DNA of 64,000 nucleotides from Liriodendron chinense (taxonomy: Eukaryota > Streptophyta > Magnoliopsida > Magnoliales > Magnoliaceae): assembly GCA_003013855.2 (NCBI GenBank), contig ML058526.1, positions 1,922,001 to 1,986,000 on the forward strand, read 5' to 3'. Position numbers and translations under genes: made by a program. This document shows, piece after piece, positions 19,991 to 31,436 of this stretch; position 1 is the stretch's first letter; every line of letters starts with the position of its first letter. The notes beneath the pieces were generated by a model. It ran no database searches. It was not told the origin of the DNA and was given only the letters and a program-made list of their open reading frames with translations.

Positions 19991-21000
19991 CTCAAGAAGT
20001 GGGAGATGCTCGACTTCATAAAGGACTTTGACGTAAAATTAGACATTGGAAGCCAAGAAGTGCGATTAAATAATATTGTAGTAGAACCAACCTTAATGTG
20101 TAAAATTATTGATACTAAAAAACAAGACAAGTTATGGGAAAGGCTGTCAAAACCTATAGCTGATGAAGGAAACGTAGAATGGCGAGTCGGAACAGATGGA
20201 GGCATACATTTTCGAAACCGACTATGCGTACCAAACGATCCCAGTTTAAAAAGGGAAGTGATGGATGAAGCACATCGCTCGAAGTTGACTATTCACCCTG
20301 GGAGCACAAAATGTATCAAGACATGAAGAGGCAGTACTGGTGGAACAATATGAAGCGGGAGATCGCAGAGTACATATCAAAGTGCCTCACATGTCAGCAG
20401 GTGAAAGCCAAGCACAAGAAGTCAGGAGGACTATTGAAACAACTTGAGATTTCTACATGGAAGTGGGAGCATATTACTATGGATTATATCTCAAGCTTGC
20501 CCAAATCGAGTAAGAAGCATGATGTCATTTGAGTAATAGTATATCACCTCACCAAATCAGCTCACTTTGTCGCGACTCGGGTATCAAAAAAAGTATCAGA
20601 ATTGGCAGAGTTGTATATGAAAGAAGTTGTGCATTTACATGGAGTGCCAGTATCAATTAGATCAGACAGAGACTCACGATACACGTCATCGTTGTGGTCG
20701 AAGATGCAACAAGTCATGGGAACATCACTAAGTATAGTACAGCTTATCACCCACAAACTGATGGTCAGACAGAATGTGTGAACAGATTTTGGAGGACATG
20801 TTGCGAGCATGTGTATTGGACTTCAAGGGAAGTTGGGAATATTACTTACCTCTGGCGGAATTTGCTTATAACAATAGTTTTCAAGCAAGTATAGGTATGG
20901 CACCATTTGAGAAGCATTATATGGCCGCCCATGTCGCACACCGCAATGTCGGGCTGAAGTAAGAGATCGAAGTTGGATTGGGCTAGAATTGTTCAATTAC
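19991..21000 (+). pseudogene. pol: Integrase (zinc-binding and catalytic core) of element G
   Basis: The H-H part (DEAHRSKLTIHPGSTK) and C-C part (KCLTCQQVKAKH) of the integrase zinc module lie on either side of a frameshift near 20310. The core shows MDYISSLPKS (first Asp), LTKSAHFVATR, SIRSDRDSRY (second Asp), and, in another frame, AYHPQTDGQTE with the third acidic residue. At least three frame changes occur (about 20310, 20530 and 20690). It would insert cDNA into chromatin. Confidence 0.85.
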
Positions 21001-21469
21001 CTTTGAAAAGATAGACATCATTCGCAAATGTTTAAAGGTACCTCAGAGTAAGCAGAAGAGTTATGCAGATAATCGGCGGCGGGACTTACAATTTAAAGAA
21101 GGAGAACATGTATTTCTAAAGGTATCCCATATGAAAGGAATGTTGAGGTTTGGAAAGAAAGGAAAGTTAGCCCCACGTTTCATCAGATCGTTTTAGATTC
21201 TTCAATGAGTTGGACAAGTAGCCTATCGTCTAGCCTTGCCCCCTCAGTTGGCAAATGTGCACGATGTCTTCCATGTGTCGATGTTGAGGAAGTACAACAG
21301 GGACGATGCTCATGTGATCGAATGGCAGAAGATTGAAGTACGTAGGGACAAGTCATACATCGAGGAACCACTACGTATTTTGGACCGGAAAGAGCACATT
21401 CTTCGTACGAAAGCTATTCCTTTGGCGAAGGTTCTATGGTTGTTTCATGGAGAGGAGGAGGCTACCTAG
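21001..21469 (+). pseudogene. pol: Integrase C-terminus and chromodomain-like tail of element G
   Basis: Segments FKEGEHVFLKVSHMKGMLRF and GKLAPRFI belong to the GPY/F-type C-terminal domain. After stops at about 21194 and 21210, VAYRLALPPQLANVHDVFHVSMLRKY and HVIEWQKIEVRRDKSYIEE follow. The tail RILDRKEHILRTKAIPLAKVLW is the chromodomain region that in this lineage guides integration to heterochromatin. The usual W after EEAT is replaced by a TAG. Confidence 0.82.
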
Positions 21470-21550
21470 GAAACCAAAGAAGAAATGAAGAAAGTCTACC
21501 CACATCTTTTCACCATATACTCAAGTAACTTCAAGGGTGAAGTTTCATTT

Positions 21551-21565
21551 TAAGCAAGGGGGAGT
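21551..21565 (+). other. Polypurine tract of element G
   Basis: TAAGCAAGGGGGAGT lies directly upstream of the LTR start TGTAACGCC. This is the usual plus-strand primer position. Confidence 0.85.
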
Positions 21566-22947
21566 TGTAACGCCCCGATTTTTGCTTAATATTTCTTTTA
21601 TATATTTTTTTAATTAAAATTAAATTTATATGAATTTTACCTTTTATTGTGAACAACATACTAACTATAGGTATTTCTGGATGGACCCCTTTATTAAATT
21701 TGCCTAAAATAACCCCTAGAGTAAGATAGATGACTTAGATTTTTAAAAAAATGATATTTTATAATAATTATGAAAATGTCATTAGTTAGACTTAAGTTAA
21801 ACCTGCATTTTTAAGTACGCTAGTTTCCCACGATCAGTTTCTCGCAAAATATTGGACACAAGTTATTGGACACATTTGAACCGTACACGTTAAATTTCAG
21901 CCATCCGATTATTGTAAAAGTGCCCCAATCAGAAATCAGGCTATAGGCGGGCCACTTGAACTCGAATCGGCCTCATTTTTGGAGGGGCACCCTAAAATCA
22001 ACCTGCCTACGTGATAGATGGGGTGTATTTCTCATGAGCATCATGGTGGGACCCAATGTGCATTGAGTGCACAATAAAACAAAAAAAACAGAAGTTCTAT
22101 TTCTTCTTCTCTTCATGCATAACTACTGCCCTCACCACTTGACGCCATGTGGACCCCAACATTTCAATCCAAACCGTCTATGCCCTTCACGACCCGCATA
22201 AACACCCTCCTATGTAGCCATTTTACAAACAACACACCACACGCTCCAATTTAATGTCCTAATCAAACCGTAGCTTTCTTGGAAACTTCATCTGGGTCAT
22301 CCGCAATGCATGGGAAGCTAAGATTCTTTTCCTAGGCTCTAGTGAACCCCATCTAGCTAACCAACATGGCCTTTCTCATTAAAAATCAATATTTTCATCT
22401 CTATTGAAATCCACCACCTAAATCTTTCTCTAGCATAAACCACCAACTGAACCTCTGTAGAGCTTCGATTTGTGGACCCCACAAGCTTCCTTAGACCCAT
22501 CTAAATCATCTAGAGTTGTCCGATCATCAAATAAACTCTCCGTACAAAAAATATCATTCTCACATCCCTTTCTTCCTTTTTTTCACCGAGACCGTTCATC
22601 CAAACGTGGACCCCACTCTCTGATCTACCATGACCATTTTGTAGCCCATCCTCACTATACCTAACCTCCAAATTATCTCAGTCATCCATCATGTTTACAC
22701 TTTCCAAAATCAGCCCAAAAACTCACTTGAAAACCTTCCGTTACACATCCATACGCATGTGTGCATACATGGCCTCTTCCTTCGATCTAGAAACGTTATA
22801 AACCCCCACAGCAAAGGAACCAAGACCATTCATGTTTTGGTGAGAGAGAGAGAGCACTATTGTTGTTGCCCATCTCATCTCAGTAAGAGAGGAAAAAAAA
22901 GAAAGAGAAGAGGGAAAGAGAAGAAGGAAAAGAAAGAAGAAGGAGAG

Positions 22948-22996
<49 letters not shown>

Positions 22997-24446
22997 AACA
23001 TGCCTTGGCGGATTTTCTGATTCTCCAACAACCCATACGCCCTCCAAACACGTCAAATAGGTGAGGACTTCCTTAAGTTTAGTATAATGGCTACACATCT
23101 TGGTTATTGTGTGTTGTTTCATGTATGTTATTGTTCTCGAATATTCTTTTTCTTCTCACATGATTACGTAAATGATTTGGAATGCCTTATACCATTACTC
23201 GATGATATGGTCATATATTGGATATGAAAAATGGATAAAATAATGGAATGATTGTATACATATGGGGTTGTGTAATCACCTTTGAAGGAACCACCATCCC
23301 TTCCATGTAATGTTGAAAGTTGATTTGTATAGCCTAATGAAGATCCGTTTTATTATTGTAGTATCATGGATGAACCTTGATCTGTGGTGGTGAATATCAA
23401 GATCGCCCAGTTAAGAGGTTGGCCTAACCTGAGACGGCACTATTAGACTATCCAGTTAAGTGGCCACCCTGACCTGTGGTGGTGATATCAGACCGTCCGA
23501 TTAAGTGATTGATAAATCCTTTTCCTTTTATTCTTTTATCTATTTATGGATCTTCATGAAGCTATGAGTATACATGTGTTGTCATGAACCTTGGTCGTAC
23601 AGCCCTCCATCCTTGGTGGTGATGCATTGGGTACGACTACTTTAGTGGATGATGAACCATGGGGATGGTATGGTGGTGCATAGGGTTGGTTGTGTATAAA
23701 CTGGTAATAATAAAGGATAGACTAATCTCATGCATACACTTGGCCCATGTGAGTGTACGGAATTGGAAATAGGCTAGAGCATCCTACTTCTCCCGTATAC
23801 TGTCTTGTGAGATTTAGGCTATAAGCATCTCACTTTTCACTTGGTTAGACAAAACGATGAGCTTGCGTGTCCCAAAAACCCTGGCGGCGTATTTCAAGGA
23901 ATCCTACGCCAGGTCATGCATATCATCTATTGCATTAAATAAGTATTATGTCTGTTTTGTTATGTTTTCATATGATTATTATGTTAACCTTGAAGAAGAT
24001 CTTCATTATACCACTTTGATGGTTTCTTTTTATGGAAAACAATATAGAACATGCAGGTGATGATCCACAGGAATCTGAGCCTTAAGGAGACGACTACGAA
24101 AGCTCGTGGGAGCGGATGGTGGAAGATGAGACTACATAGCTAGATATTAGTTTTGAATTATCATTTATTAGAAATTTTGAATTTATAATAAGCCCTAGTA
24201 TCGGGGGACATAGTTATGAACATGATTAATATTTGATTTATTTAAATGGTAATTGTATTCGATGAATTAGTTTAGTTAATAAAATAAGAAGTATGTTTCT
24301 ACCATCTTACTTATGGTTACCAAATTATGTAAAATGTGTATATTTGTAAGAAAATATGTAAGAGGTATAACCCTTGCACATTCTAAGTAACCTTTGGAAT
24401 TCGGCCGTCGTGTTATACACAAGAGCCAAAATCTCAAGGCGTTACA
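21566..24446 (+). repeat. 3' LTR of element G (2881 bp)
   Basis: It starts TGTAACGCC and ends GGCGTTACA, a perfect 9-bp terminal inverted repeat. The end region (GAGCCAAAATCTCAAGGCGTTACA-like) is repeated in the K fragment at 29262-29286. It contains a GA microsatellite (22943-22993) and short diverged duplications around 23380-23640 sharing GGTGGTGA and CCAGTTAAG-like words. Open frames within are low-complexity by-products. Confidence 0.87.
22943..22993. repeat. GA/CT microsatellite
   Basis: A nearly pure (GA)n run of about 45 bases follows a purine-rich tract of about 65 bases inside the element G LTR. It accounts for Ser/Leu-rich and Arg/Glu-rich open frames there. Confidence 0.95.
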
Positions 24447-24483
24447 ATGAGTATTTTTTTTTAAACATAAATAACCTTTACTA

Positions 24484-24505
24484 CCCCCCCCCCCCCCCCC
24501 CCCCC
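24484..24505. repeat. Poly-C tract (22 C)
   Basis: An uninterrupted run of 22 cytosines is followed by a short CA-rich run. It lies close to the element G and F border. Confidence 0.95.
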
Positions 24506-24589
24506 TACACACACACATAAGACGATGCGTGATTACATTAATGAAAATAATTCACATAATGAGATGCCACATAAGATGTTGGGGAGTAC

Positions 24590-25888
24590 CGGAACGAAGT
24601 AAAATCGAATAATGATCAGTCGGGTAAAACACTATGTGATTATTGGACAGAAAATAATATTAGTATTCCACCGGGTATGGTAGGAGGTGTGCAACAACAA
24701 AAGGATTGGGTGCATGATGTTCCGCCGGTTAAGACAATGCGTGATCACTTGTATGGATATACCTATCAACCATCATATAACTCTTCATCCTACAATGTGT
24801 ACGATCTTAATTGAGGAAGTCATCATTCACCTTGTCCAAGGAAAGAACCAACTACGGTTATTAACAATCATCCTAAAACGTCTTCCTCCTATGATAACAT
24901 GTATACACAAATCCTTGAGAACTTAGAGAAAGAATATGAGTATGAGCGATCAAATCAAGGCTACTCGTCATCTTGTGAAGACATTGAGCTCGAATTTGAG
25001 GGCATCGAATCAACCCCCTCTAATGAGAAGGATGGGGCTATCCAAGTCCCATCTTCTTCGGATATAATGAATAAACTTTTAGAGGAGATTGATCTCGATG
25101 ATCCCAATGTCATCATCAATTATGGTGAGTCCACTATCTCTTTTGGATGTTTCGAACTTAATGACGAAGAGATTTCAATGACAGTTGACAAACCCGAGGA
25201 ATCCGTAAAATTTGAAAGCAATAGTGGGGTTACCTAGAATGAGGGTTCGGTGGATTCTTATGAGCCTATGGTTTCTTTTTCCCAAGGTCAGGATGTTTAT
25301 GAGTCTCTAGAAGATATGCATGCTGGAGAGTTAGCTGAAGTCGATCCTTTTGAGTCCTTCTACCAACAACACATGCCAAATTCTATTATAGAAGACCTCC
25401 CTTTGACTAAAAATTATGTTTCTTTGGATAATGAGGTGACACAATATGAAATTTCAAAAGATCAACCAATGCTAGATGATGTGCTTACCTCTAAACCCGA
25501 AGGACTTTCTATGGAAGACCTCCTCTCTATAGAGGAGGAATTCCTTGCCATTGAAACAGAATTCCTTCAATCATTAAGGGAGGACAAGGACCCTTCATCC
25601 GACTATCTCAATTTCCTAGAGAAATGCTTAGCCCACTCGGATGATCTTGATGATGAGATGATTAAGGAGTCGGATATTTTGTTAGACACGGTATTGGTGC
25701 CTGAAGAATACCACTCAACTGATTTGCACTCTTTACCATTATTTGTGAAGGCACCATGCAATTCTGAAATTGTGGAGGAGTCAACTTTTACTGAAGAATA
25801 CTTGATGACTGTCTCTCCACCATCATGGGTTCTTCAACCCATTGAAAATTCTGATTGGGAGGACCCATTTTTAATCAATCATTGCTGA
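24590..25888 (+). pseudogene. Acidic ORF of element F with gag-like N-terminal motif
   Basis: One frame runs from about 24590 to 25888 with two stops (TGA 24812-24814, TAG 25235-25237); both could come from C-to-T changes. The first part contains VPPVKTMRDHLYG, which resembles the gag N-terminal LRTLRDYLQ motif of elements D and E, then Tyr/Ser/Asn-rich sequence. The rest (24899-25888) is strongly acidic, with few basic residues and no domain I recognise. Near the end, YLNFLEKCLAHSDDLDDEM matches element E's YLEACLAHSHEIDDDM after the protease. It may therefore be a rearranged gag-pol remnant that lost core domains, or a distinct acidic protein of a non-autonomous lineage. Function is unknown. 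Confidence 0.6.
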
Positions 25889-27215
25889 GTTCAAAATTTG
25901 AGGAGATATCTTTTTGCTCCTCTTATCTCCTCCTTTCATGTATGTGGTGCGCATTACGATTGGACTTTAATGAAGAAAAGCACCCATTTCTACTGTCGAG
26001 CATGACTTTGGAGGGTCCTCATGCAAAATTTATTGAAATTTATGAAGATCCTGCTCAAATTTGATCATGTAGTTGATCGGACTAATAAATGGTAGGTATG
26101 TTAAGTTAGGATTTTTTTTTTCTGCATTTCAGATTGAATAAGTCTCATAGAGATATGAAAGAAGCTAGACTGATTAACTTGCTGCCTTAGGCACTCTATT
26201 TCTCACTCTCCTTTGTTTTATTTCATTACTCTCATTTCATTGCATATTGCATATTTCTTTACATTGAGGATAATGCAAGATTTTGGTTGGGGGATGAGAT
26301 TCTTAAATGAAACTATAGTAGTTTTTGTGACATTTTGAGCAAAATTTTGAAGGATTTTTTTATTTTTCTCAATTCAAAACTCCTTTAAAAAACTATGTTT
26401 TTATGCACTTGGGACGTTTAAGTATAAAAGAACGAGAGATAAAGTGATTCATTTTGAAAACCTTAAATTACCTATAACATGATAGATTTTTATATGAATT
26501 CCCCTATTTGTATGATTGATAGAAAGTTTTGAATACATTTAAGTCTAACTCACATTACACGATTCTCATGATTGAAGGGATTATGTAGATTTGTAGATCG
26601 GCTAGACTGAGATTTAAGGTGTTGAGGAACCAAGTCAGGGAACTTCGCCAATCCTTGTTCATGAGAAATAAGAAGAAAAGAATGTCTAGATATGGATTTC
26701 TAAAAATCCTATCTCATGTTTATAGTGAAAGAAAAAGAAAGAAAAGAATGATTTATGTTGAAAATATGTTGAATTCCGAAAAGGGCTACCTATTACCAAC
26801 CAGGGGAAGGTCTACCCGTAACCTAAGCTGGAAATGAGAAGTAGTGTGAAAGTTGTCAAATGAATGGTAAGGCAAATTCTTGTCATAGGCATTTGGTTGA
26901 TCTGTACACTTTTAGATCTTTAGTTTCACTAATCTATAAAGAAGGTAATCCTAAAAATTCATGAGATGAACATTCACTATGCACACTAAACCGCACTTGT
27001 TCGGATTCTTCTATTTGTTAATCAATCGGTGAGGATTCTATGTGAAACACTTATTATGTTTAAGGAGCTTAAGATTTCAGCTTCTTATCACTGAGTTTAT
27101 CTGAATTTTGTTCTTGTATGTCTAGGAGTTTATAAAAGCATAGTTTCTGAGGGAGAGTTGGGTTTTAAAAAGTTTGATTTGTTTCACGCATGTTTTTCTC
27201 GAGACTAGCAAAATG
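25889..27215 (+). other. Non-coding 3' region of element F with an internal polypurine-like tract
   Basis: There is no gene. A tract TTGGTTGGGGGA (26283-26294), preceded by GAGGATAATGCAAGATT, is conserved in element D (minus, about 54244-54256). So is the segment around CAGGGGAAGGTCTACCCGTAACC (26801-26823; D at about 53722-53744). The first tract lies about 0.94 kb upstream of the LTR in both elements. This is the region where Athila elements often carry env-like or untranslated sequence. Confidence 0.65.
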
Positions 27216-27228
27216 TTGGTTGGGGGTG
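27216..27228 (+). other. Polypurine tract of element F
   Basis: TTGGTTGGGGGTG immediately precedes the LTR start TGTTGAGCCC. Element D has TTGGGGGGTG in the same position. Confidence 0.85.
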
Positions 27229-28391
27229 TGTTGAGCCCAGAATTATGCATGTTCTAACCCAAATTCATAGCATAATTGCATAATTTAAATTGATAAACTT
27301 AAGGACTTATGCTTATTTTTGTGTTTGTAGGTAAAAGAGAGAAATGTCACGAATTTAATGCTAATTTAAAGGATTTAGAATGATTAGGAGACCAAGTTTT
27401 GATGAGCCAAAAAAGTTGAGAAAAAGCCTTGAAGGAATGAAGTTAAAGACCTGAAATGGCCAGAAAAACCAAAGTGCAGAGCTGCAAGGCCAGAAAAGCA
27501 AAGTGCAAAAACTACAGAAAACAACCTTGCTGTTACACCTCCGACCGGCCAGCATCCAGACTGCGTAAGGACTCTTCAATTTCTGAAAATTTTCAACTTA
27601 GTGCGCGATTTTTCCTATAAAAAGCCACCTCCACTCTCTTCCTAAGCCATCTAGGAATGTGGGGAGCAAAAGGATCAAGACCTAGGAGGCTTCCTAGCCT
27701 CCTACAACTAGTTTTTCTTTCTTTTCTTAATTCTAGTTCTAATTTATTATGCTTTATTCTAGCTAACCTCTTAGCTAAAGCTAAGAGGTGAAGTTTGTAG
27801 TTCGTTTCAACGCTTAATTCGTTTATCCAAAGTACCATTTACTTATTTATGGATTTTAAAGTTCTAGTTTGAATAAAGTTTGGATTTTTAGATGAATTAT
27901 GAGAGTTTGTGTACTACGGACATGAGTTCTTTGCAATTCATTGAGATTTCCATGATGGGTTTGTTTGGATTTGAATTGTAGTAACCCTAGAGCATGCCAT
28001 AGTCTCTTATCATGACTGTTACTTCGAAGGCTACAAGTTCAAGTTCTATGTGCTTTATTAGAACTGGAAATTTAATTTCCAAATTTAAGTGGGACTGTTT
28101 GTGCTTGAATGTTATATACTCCAATTAGATGAGAGATAGAACTTTGATTTTAATTGTGTTGTTCTTGGAAGAATGAATTCTCATTTGACTACTATAAGCG
28201 TATCCTTGATGCTCTAGTTCTTCTCAATTCTCAGATTTTTCCTGTTTTATGTTTAAAACTGATTTCATAAACCCTTTTAGATTCTAGTTAATAGGATAGC
28301 TCGAATTGTTTACCTCTTTCCCTGTGAATCAACCTCGGTCTTACCGAGAATTATTACTACATTACAGCCTTACACTTGAGGAGAGCGAACA
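27229..28391 (+). repeat. 3' LTR of element F (1163 bp)
   Basis: It starts TGTTGAGCCC and ends GGAGAGCGAACA. The end contains ACCTCGGTCTTACCGAG, an inverted-repeat motif shared with the LTRs of D and E (there on the other strand). A single GACCGGCC word occurs near 27542. A polypyrimidine stretch is near 27715. Confidence 0.85.
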
Positions 28392-29286
28392 GTAAGCCTC
28401 TTTAATATGGCTAAATGTGAAACTACTTAATTAAAGGTGAAACGAATTCATGCATTCACTAGGGCTCGACTCGATGGGCTAGCCCCTTTGAGCATCATGA
28501 AAAAAGTAGTAATGGGGGGTTTCCCACTTCTTGTCGTGTGTTATCTAATGGAAGTGTAACAGGGATTTTCCACTTCCATTAGTTGGGTTATTGAACTCTG
28601 GTGACTAGTGGTTAGAGTGAAGTGTAACGGGGGCTTCCCGCTTCACATATTATGATTCTAGTCAAGGTGCCTTCATCAAAGCATGCATATTATGTATTGC
28701 ATTAATAAGATTGTATTTTATATATTTCGGTTGATGATCATTATTATTATCATGCTTGTATTGTCTCTGTTTGGTTATTGTTATTATGTTATTCTTGGAG
28801 GAATGCCCTCGCTAAGTTGATCCAGAGCAAGTCACTCCCTCATGGAACGGTGTTTCAAAACATCAACCCAGATGATGCAGTTGAAGATCCCGTAGCTGAA
28901 CATGCGCTCTAAAGAGAGGAGTATGAAAGTTCGTGGCAATAAATAGCAGATGATGAAGTCGGAGCGACTTAGATGAAGACTCTATTCACTTTCCATTCTT
29001 AGGACAGTTTATTTGAGTTTCTTAAAATTGTAATAAGTCTTCCAATTGAAGGCATGATTTAAATACTCCATCTGATATGGTTTTAAGGACCTTTGGTTAA
29101 TAACTTAGTTTAGAATTTTATTAAATAATATATTTACCTTTCGTCATTGTGCTTGAATGCTATTAAATTTCAAATATACGAAAAAATGTGATATGTCAAG
29201 GATTCCATCGTTGACACGTCTTAGATAACACCTAGGAATTTGGCTTATCGTGGTATCCACGAGAGTCAAAATCTCAGGGCATTACA
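28392..29286 (+). repeat. Fragment K: 3' part of a second Tekay-like LTR
   Basis: It ends AAAATCTCAGGGCATTACA, closely matching the end of the element G LTR. The upstream part shows the same order of motifs (GAAAGTTCGTGG, GCAGATGATGAAG, TTGTAATAAGTC). Its left side is cut by element F. Right flank is CATAA. No coding sequence is visible. Confidence 0.75.
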
Positions 29287-30260
29287 CATAAGCTCTAATC
29301 CTAACTCATCCAAGTCATTTTTCTTGTGATTCATCACAAGCTTAGAGCATTTAAAGCTCATGAAGAAGATAATCTTGTTCCCTCTTGATCTCTAGATGTT
29401 TTAGACACCTACATCATAGATATATCATTTGTCTAAACCTCTCTATAGATCTAGTTAGGTGAAATTCCTCTAAGCAACTAAATCCTACTAAGTTGTAGAG
29501 ACTTCACCACCACCTCCTCACCTTGGGCATCTTGAAGAAGCACCATATGCAAGGTAGCTGATCGTTGGAGCATTTGCAACGCATCGACAACAACATTAGG
29601 GGATCAAATGAGAGATGATTGGAGCACGGGAGAGCTAAGATCAAGCAACCCAAGCGGCACATCAACGGGGTAAAATCCGACAAGTAAGGTTGTCATTTGT
29701 GTTGAGTCTAACCACTCTTTTCCCATAGGGAATCAAGTCTCGATAGGTTCGGTTATAAGGCTGAATCAAGTCTCCAAGTGGGGATCCTCTGACGAGAGTA
29801 TACGGTAGGTTCGGTTGTAGGACCTCGACTTGAGTAAGCCTAAATTCAGGTTCGATTGTAGAACCTTGGCTCAAGTGTTGAGCATAAAGATAGGTTCTTG
29901 TGGAGGACCACAAGGTTGGGTGGAACCTGTAAACACCTGGGTTGGGTAGAAATTGTAAACACATTGGTAAGGTGGAACCGATTTAAAACACCTAGGTTGG
30001 AAGGAACCTGATTTAAACTCCCTAGTGAAATCCGGTATGCTCAACGGGTGAGTACTTGAACCGGGAGTGTAGTAGACACGTACTCGAACCACTATATATG
30101 CTTGTGTTTGTGATGTATTTGAAAACATTGTTATCTTAGCATTGTATGTTTAATTGTTAATTTTGAATGCTTGATAGGAATGTATGCTAGGCACTAGATG
30201 GGCACATTCGCACATAAGATGTGTTTTCACTAATTACTGTAGACTTGAAATTATATTATC
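29287..30260 (+). repeat. SIRE-like copia LTR copy L, left visible part
   Basis: It begins in the middle of the LTR (TTGTGATTCATCACAAG region) directly after fragment K. It runs through the characteristic CACCATATGCAAGGTA, CCCAAGCGGCACATCAACGG and GGGTGAGTACTTGAACC-like segments until element B interrupts at the TTATC target. It continues at 42114. No gene is present. Confidence 0.75.
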
Positions 30261-30976
30261 TGTTTACGTCGGATTTGGTAACAGGATCCTCCAGACGTTC
30301 GCCGTCCTTCAAGCCAGCTTCCTTTCGAACCTGAAAGAGCACGAGGGAAAACTAAGGATGGACAGCGTCCAGCCGTTTGGCCCTCCGAAGCTTAAGTTAG
30401 ACGGGACATGGTTGTAAAGGAAACGATGGGATTTGGAGCTTAAAGATTGTGTACCTTTCTCACTGATAAAGCCACCCATTTATACAGATTCAAGTGATCC
30501 AATCTGTTACGTAAGACGTTAAGATTACTACTGATTTTCGGAGATAAGATTCTTATCCTACTGATCCTTAGATAAGAAGATGGCCTAGTCCAATCAGACA
30601 TCTGGTCGATTACGTTCCTTAATGGTGATCCCCTAAGGTTCGGAACCACGAAGAAAGATAAGCCCAAATCGGCCTATAGGGGCTGCTGGTACTAAAAAGG
30701 TGGAGGACGTCCGGGCTCGGGGATAACTCTTGCATATTTGATGTGCAGAACCTTTCGACGACCACTATTGAGAAGCCCGTATATTCAAGAGGGTACTCCT
30801 CACTTCCCTGATAGTCGAGCCTCGACCAGGAGGGCTAGGTGGCTCGGGAGTTGTGTGTCGTACTTGTCTGATATGTGAGCCTCGACCATGTAGGCTCACA
30901 GGTTGAATACCGTCATACAGGTGCTCGCAGGCCTCGAGTCTTCGCTATCTTCGACCATCGCGATTTGGCTATAACA
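30261..30976 (-). repeat. 3' LTR of element B
   Basis: 716 bp, TGTTATAGCC to GACGTAAACA on the minus strand. U3 contains spaced inverted words such as TGAGCC (30876-30881) and GGCTCA (30893-30898), with a second GAGCCTCGACCA copy near 30825. Confidence 0.93.
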
Positions 30977-30988
30977 GATGCCCCCAAG
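30977..30988 (-). other. Polypurine tract of element B
   Basis: CTTGGGGGCATC on the minus strand directly precedes the 3' LTR. The GGGGGCA core is usual for Tat elements. Confidence 0.8.
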
Positions 30989-31203
30989 TCGTTGCTGCCG
31001 AGAAGTCTAAGGGAAGGACTTGCCTACTGGCATGCATAACCTCCTAATGCCTTTATCGGAGGTGAAGCCATACATGATTGGGCTGGCATTAATGAGCGCC
31101 AGCCTTCCGCAGCTTTTCGGTAGAGAAGAAATGAAGAGGCACCCGCCACGTATCTATGAAATTAATGGCCGTGCCCGTTCGACTGCTGTGCCAAACGAAC
31201 AAT

Positions 31204-31247
31204 CGCCACGTGTCACCAAATCTTGAGGAATGATTGCTTATAAATAT
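31204..31247 (+). promoter_or_regulatory. Putative promoter of the antisense aORF (G-box and TATA box)
   Basis: CACGTG (31207-31212, within GCCACGTGTC) is followed about 26 bases later by TATAAATA (31239-31246). The ATG of the aORF is at 31437, leaving a leader of about 160 bases. Another ACGT core (GCCACGTATC) is near 31145. The arrangement looks like an ordinary plant promoter pointing against the retrotransposon's own direction. Activity is inferred only. Confidence 0.6.
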
Positions 31248-31436
31248 ACGGAGCCTGCAAGGTTTTCGAAATTTCACCGAAGTTTTCGAAACTCCTTCCT
31301 CTTTCCTTGCTTCCTCCTGGTGTAACTCTCTTCCTCTGGTGTGATTTCGTTCCTCCGATTCTCTCTGGTACATTTCCTCATTCTCCTTCTCTTCCAAAGT
31401 GTTATTTTCCTCCCTCTTTTTATCTTTTAAACATCC

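Larger units (their letters stand above)
18023..24446 (+). mobile_element. Element G: Tekay-like chromovirus (gypsy), 3' part
   Basis: On the plus strand: end of gag, protease, RT, RNase H, integrase, chromodomain-like tail, polypurine tract and a complete 3' LTR (21566-24446). The 5' portion is missing at the border with element E. The integrase tail pattern (RILDRKEHILRTKAIPLAKVLW) is typical of chromoviruses, and TGTAACGCC at the LTR start fits Tekay/Del elements. Right flank is ATGAG (24447-24451). Multiple stops show it is inactive. Confidence 0.85.
24447..28391 (+). mobile_element. Element F: Athila-like derivative with acidic ORF, 3' part
   Basis: On the plus strand it holds a degenerate open frame, a long 3' untranslated region with two PPT-like tracts, and an LTR (27229-28391) of the same type as elements D and E. 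No gag core, protease, RT or integrase is present between the element G border and the LTR. It is thus probably a non-autonomous or heavily deleted member. Right flank is GTAAG (28392-28396). Its left part is cut by element G. Confidence 0.72.

Noticed and set aside
22741..23122. Ser/Leu-rich and Arg/Glu-rich open frames
   Set aside because: They translate the GA/CT microsatellite in the element G LTR.
24276..24518. Gly-rich minus-strand frame
   Set aside because: It reads through the 22-base C tract and has no other support.
30184..30417. Open frame across the border of LTR copy L and element B
   Set aside because: It crosses an insertion junction and shows no conserved residues.
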